Below are positions 62,810-64,000 of a stretch of DNA of 64,000 bases, one piece after another. How positions within the stretch are numbered: position 1 is the first letter of the stretch; each line of letters begins with the position of its first letter. Position numbers and translations under genes: made by a program. Source of the DNA: Actinophytocola sp963729115 (GTDB lineage Bacteria > Actinomycetota > Actinomycetes > Mycobacteriales > Pseudonocardiaceae); contig CAVSMR010000021.1 in NCBI GenBank assembly GCA_963729115.1, forward strand, positions 1 to 64,000, given 5' to 3'. Under the pieces are notes generated by a model, which worked only from the letters and a program-made list of their open reading frames with translations, did not search any database and was not told the origin of the DNA.

Positions 62810-63262
62810 ATGGGGAAACTGCGGAAGATCATGGGCACGATCGCAACGGTGGTGGCCCTGACCGCATCGGTGCTGGTGATCGCCCCGGGCATGGCCCAGG
62901 CGGCGGCGAAGGTGCCGTGCGGCCGCGGGGTGCTCGCGTGCATCGACCTGAGCGCGCACCGGGCGTGGCTGATGGACGGCAAGGGCCACGTCACCTACGG
63001 CGGAGCGTCGATCACCACGGGCCGGCCGGGCTACCGCACGCCGGTCGGCGTCTACCGGGTGATCTGGAAGGACATCGACCATTGGAGCAAGGAGTTCAAC
63101 GGTCCGATGCCCTACTCCGTTTTCTTCACCAACAGCGGCATCGCGTTCCACGAGGGGAGCCTGTCGGTGCAGTCGCACGGCTGCGTTCACCTCGCGCACT
63201 CGGCCGCGGTGCGGTTCTTCAACAAGCTGAAGCCGGGTAACGTCGTGGCTGTTCAGCCGTAG
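62810..63262 (+). CDS. L,D-transpeptidase (YkuD domain), secreted
   Basis: 150 residues. Signal peptide IMGTIATVVALTASVLVIAPGMAQA. The YkuD motif HxxxxxxxSHGCVHL is present as HEGSLSVQSHGCVHL, with Cys as nucleophile. It cross-links peptidoglycan by 3-3 bonds or links proteins to it. It is a minimal, single-domain form. Good GGGAGG site before ATG 62810. Confidence 0.9.
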   Translation: MGKLRKIMGTIATVVALTASVLVIAPGMAQAAAKVPCGRGVLACIDLSAHRAWLMDGKGHVTYGGASITTGRPGYRTPVGVYRVIWKDIDHWSKEFNGPMPYSVFFTNSGIAFHEGSLSVQSHGCVHLAHSAAVRFFNKLKPGNVVAVQP

Positions 63263-63274
63263 TGCCGTGCTAGC

Positions 63275-63311
63275 GACGGCGGGGTCGGCACGAGCCGGCC
63301 CCGCCGTTGTT
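63275..63311 (+). terminator. Hairpin terminator after the L,D-transpeptidase
   Basis: ACGGCGGGG (63276-63284) and CGGC (63286-63289) pair with GCCG (63294-63297) and CCCCGCCGT (63299-63307) around a 4-base loop, followed by TGTTT. Confidence 0.75.
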
Positions 63312-63330
63312 TGCCCGGCCGTTCCCCGGG

Positions 63331-63336
63331 TAGGCG
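63331..63336 (+). promoter_or_regulatory. -10-like hexamer TAGGCG, leaderless start
   Basis: TAGGCG ends six bases before ATG 63343, the same spacing as in seven other genes. Confidence 0.35.
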
Positions 63337-63342
63337 ACATAT

Positions 63343-64000
63343 ATGCGCACGCACACCGAACGAGAACGCAAGTACGAGCTCGCGCCGGACGCCCCACTCC
63401 CGTCGCTGTCCGAGCTGGCCACCTCGGTCGGCCCGCGGGACGAGAAGCTCGAGGCCGTCTACTACGACACGCTGAACCTGCGCCTCGTCCGGGCCGGCAT
63501 CACGCTGCGCAAGCGCACCGGCGGGAAGGACGCCGGCTGGCACCTCAAGCTCCCCCGGGACGCCGACTCCCGCGAGGAGCTCCAGTTCCCCCTGGACAGC
63601 TCGAACACCCCACCCGCGGAGCTGACCGCCCTCCTGCTCGGCTACAGCCGCGGCGTGCCGCTGGTCCCGGTGGCGCGCATCGTGACGCACCGCGCCAGCT
63701 GGCAGCTCGTGGACGACGCGGGCACCGAGCTCGCCGAGCTGACCGACGACCACGTCACGGCGGAGAACCTCAACTCGTCCAAAAAGGACAAGTGGCGCGA
63801 GCTCGAGGTGGAGCTGGCCGACGCGGCCGACGACGCGCTGCTCGACCGGGCCGAGAGCCGGCTGCGCAAGGCGGGGCTGCGCCGCGCCGACTACGGCTCG
63901 AAGCTCGCCCGGGTGCTGGCGCCCGCGACCGCGCCGCACGATGCCGGCCGCACCGCGGGCGACCACCTGGTCGCGTACCTGACCGAGCAGGTGGGCTCGC
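63343..64000 (+). CDS. CYTH domain protein, probably CYTH-CHAD, cut by window end
   Basis: ATG 63343. The CYTH signature ExExK appears as TERERKYEL near residue 9. Further conserved residues are YYDTLNLRLVRAGITLRKR and WRELEVEL. These triphosphate-tunnel enzymes bind metal-coordinated triphosphates or polyphosphate. At the right edge AGDHLVAYLTEQV looks like the start of a CHAD domain, the common partner. The frame runs past base 64,000. Confidence 0.88.
   Translation, partial: MRTHTERERKYELAPDAPLPSLSELATSVGPRDEKLEAVYYDTLNLRLVRAGITLRKRTGGKDAGWHLKLPRDADSREELQFPLDSSNTPPAELTALLLGYSRGVPLVPVARIVTHRASWQLVDDAGTELAELTDDHVTAENLNSSKKDKWRELEVELADAADDALLDRAESRLRKAGLRRADYGSKLARVLAPATAPHDAGRTAGDHLVAYLTEQVGS

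Overview
The window is high-GC actinobacterial DNA in two parts that probably do not belong to one chromosome. Bases 1 to about 16,497 look like an Acidimicrobiia-type genome: a secreted trypsin-like protease with SLH-like repeats, and the rsmD, coaD, recG, fakA and rpmB neighbourhood. Almost every gene there is broken by single-base indels, which points to uncorrected sequence. At about 16,497 a GTP-dependent PEP carboxykinase stops at about 60% of its length. The sequence continues in the middle of a beta-clamp-like protein, and the next 15 kb are free of frameshifts. From there on the gene order (MBL hydrolase, RidA, DUF4177, two ArsA-like ATPases, whiB4, ponA2, metallophosphoesterase) matches the Rv3677c to Rv3683 block of Mycobacterium tuberculosis, and the sequence suggests a Pseudonocardiaceae-like actinomycete.

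Layout: 1-9.7 kb holds glycogen metabolism (GH57, glgB), coaD/rsmD, a crotonase and a membrane-anchored Hsp70-like protein. 9.7-16.5 kb holds recG, a FakA-like kinase, rpmB, a cupredoxin-like lipoprotein and truncated pckG. 16.5-22.4 kb holds the beta-clamp fragment, MBL and Nudix hydrolases, and an oxidoreductase followed by decayed copies of its own 3' end. Opposite these lies a paralogous pair of unknown proteins, one with a proline-rich repeat tail. 22.4-30.2 kb is the whiB4/ponA2 block, ending in tRNA-Pro. 30.3-43.8 kb is an integrated element. 43.9-64 kb holds a zinc-metalloprotease/beta-propeller protein, a frameshifted cholesterol-oxidase-like flavoprotein, hemerythrin, an S9 peptidase, Dps, FMN reductase, an HSL-type esterase, Fur with an MFS exporter, asd-lysC, a PIG-V-like mannosyltransferase with nitroreductase, a KstR2-type regulator next to fadA6 and two SDR genes, an L,D-transpeptidase and a CYTH-CHAD protein cut by the window end.

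The clearest mobile system is an actinomycete integrative and conjugative element (AICE). A 43-bp sequence from the 3' part of tRNA-Pro is repeated perfectly exactly 13,500 bp away. Between the copies lie a tyrosine integrase and excisionase, a RepA-like helicase, a primase-polymerase, an FtsK-like TraB beside ten GAGTTAG-type repeats (candidate clt/TRS), a SpdB-like DUF2637 protein, a GntR (KorSA-type) regulator, and a divergent control region with two CCCCCTTG/CAAGGGGG palindromes in front of an HTH-sensor plus PP2C-like pair. Lower-GC genes of unknown function sit just inside both ends and are candidate cargo.

Eight genes across the window share one start geometry: a TANNNT or CAGGAT hexamer ending exactly six bases before the start codon, as expected for leaderless transcripts. 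All calls rest on reading the sequence; no database search was possible.
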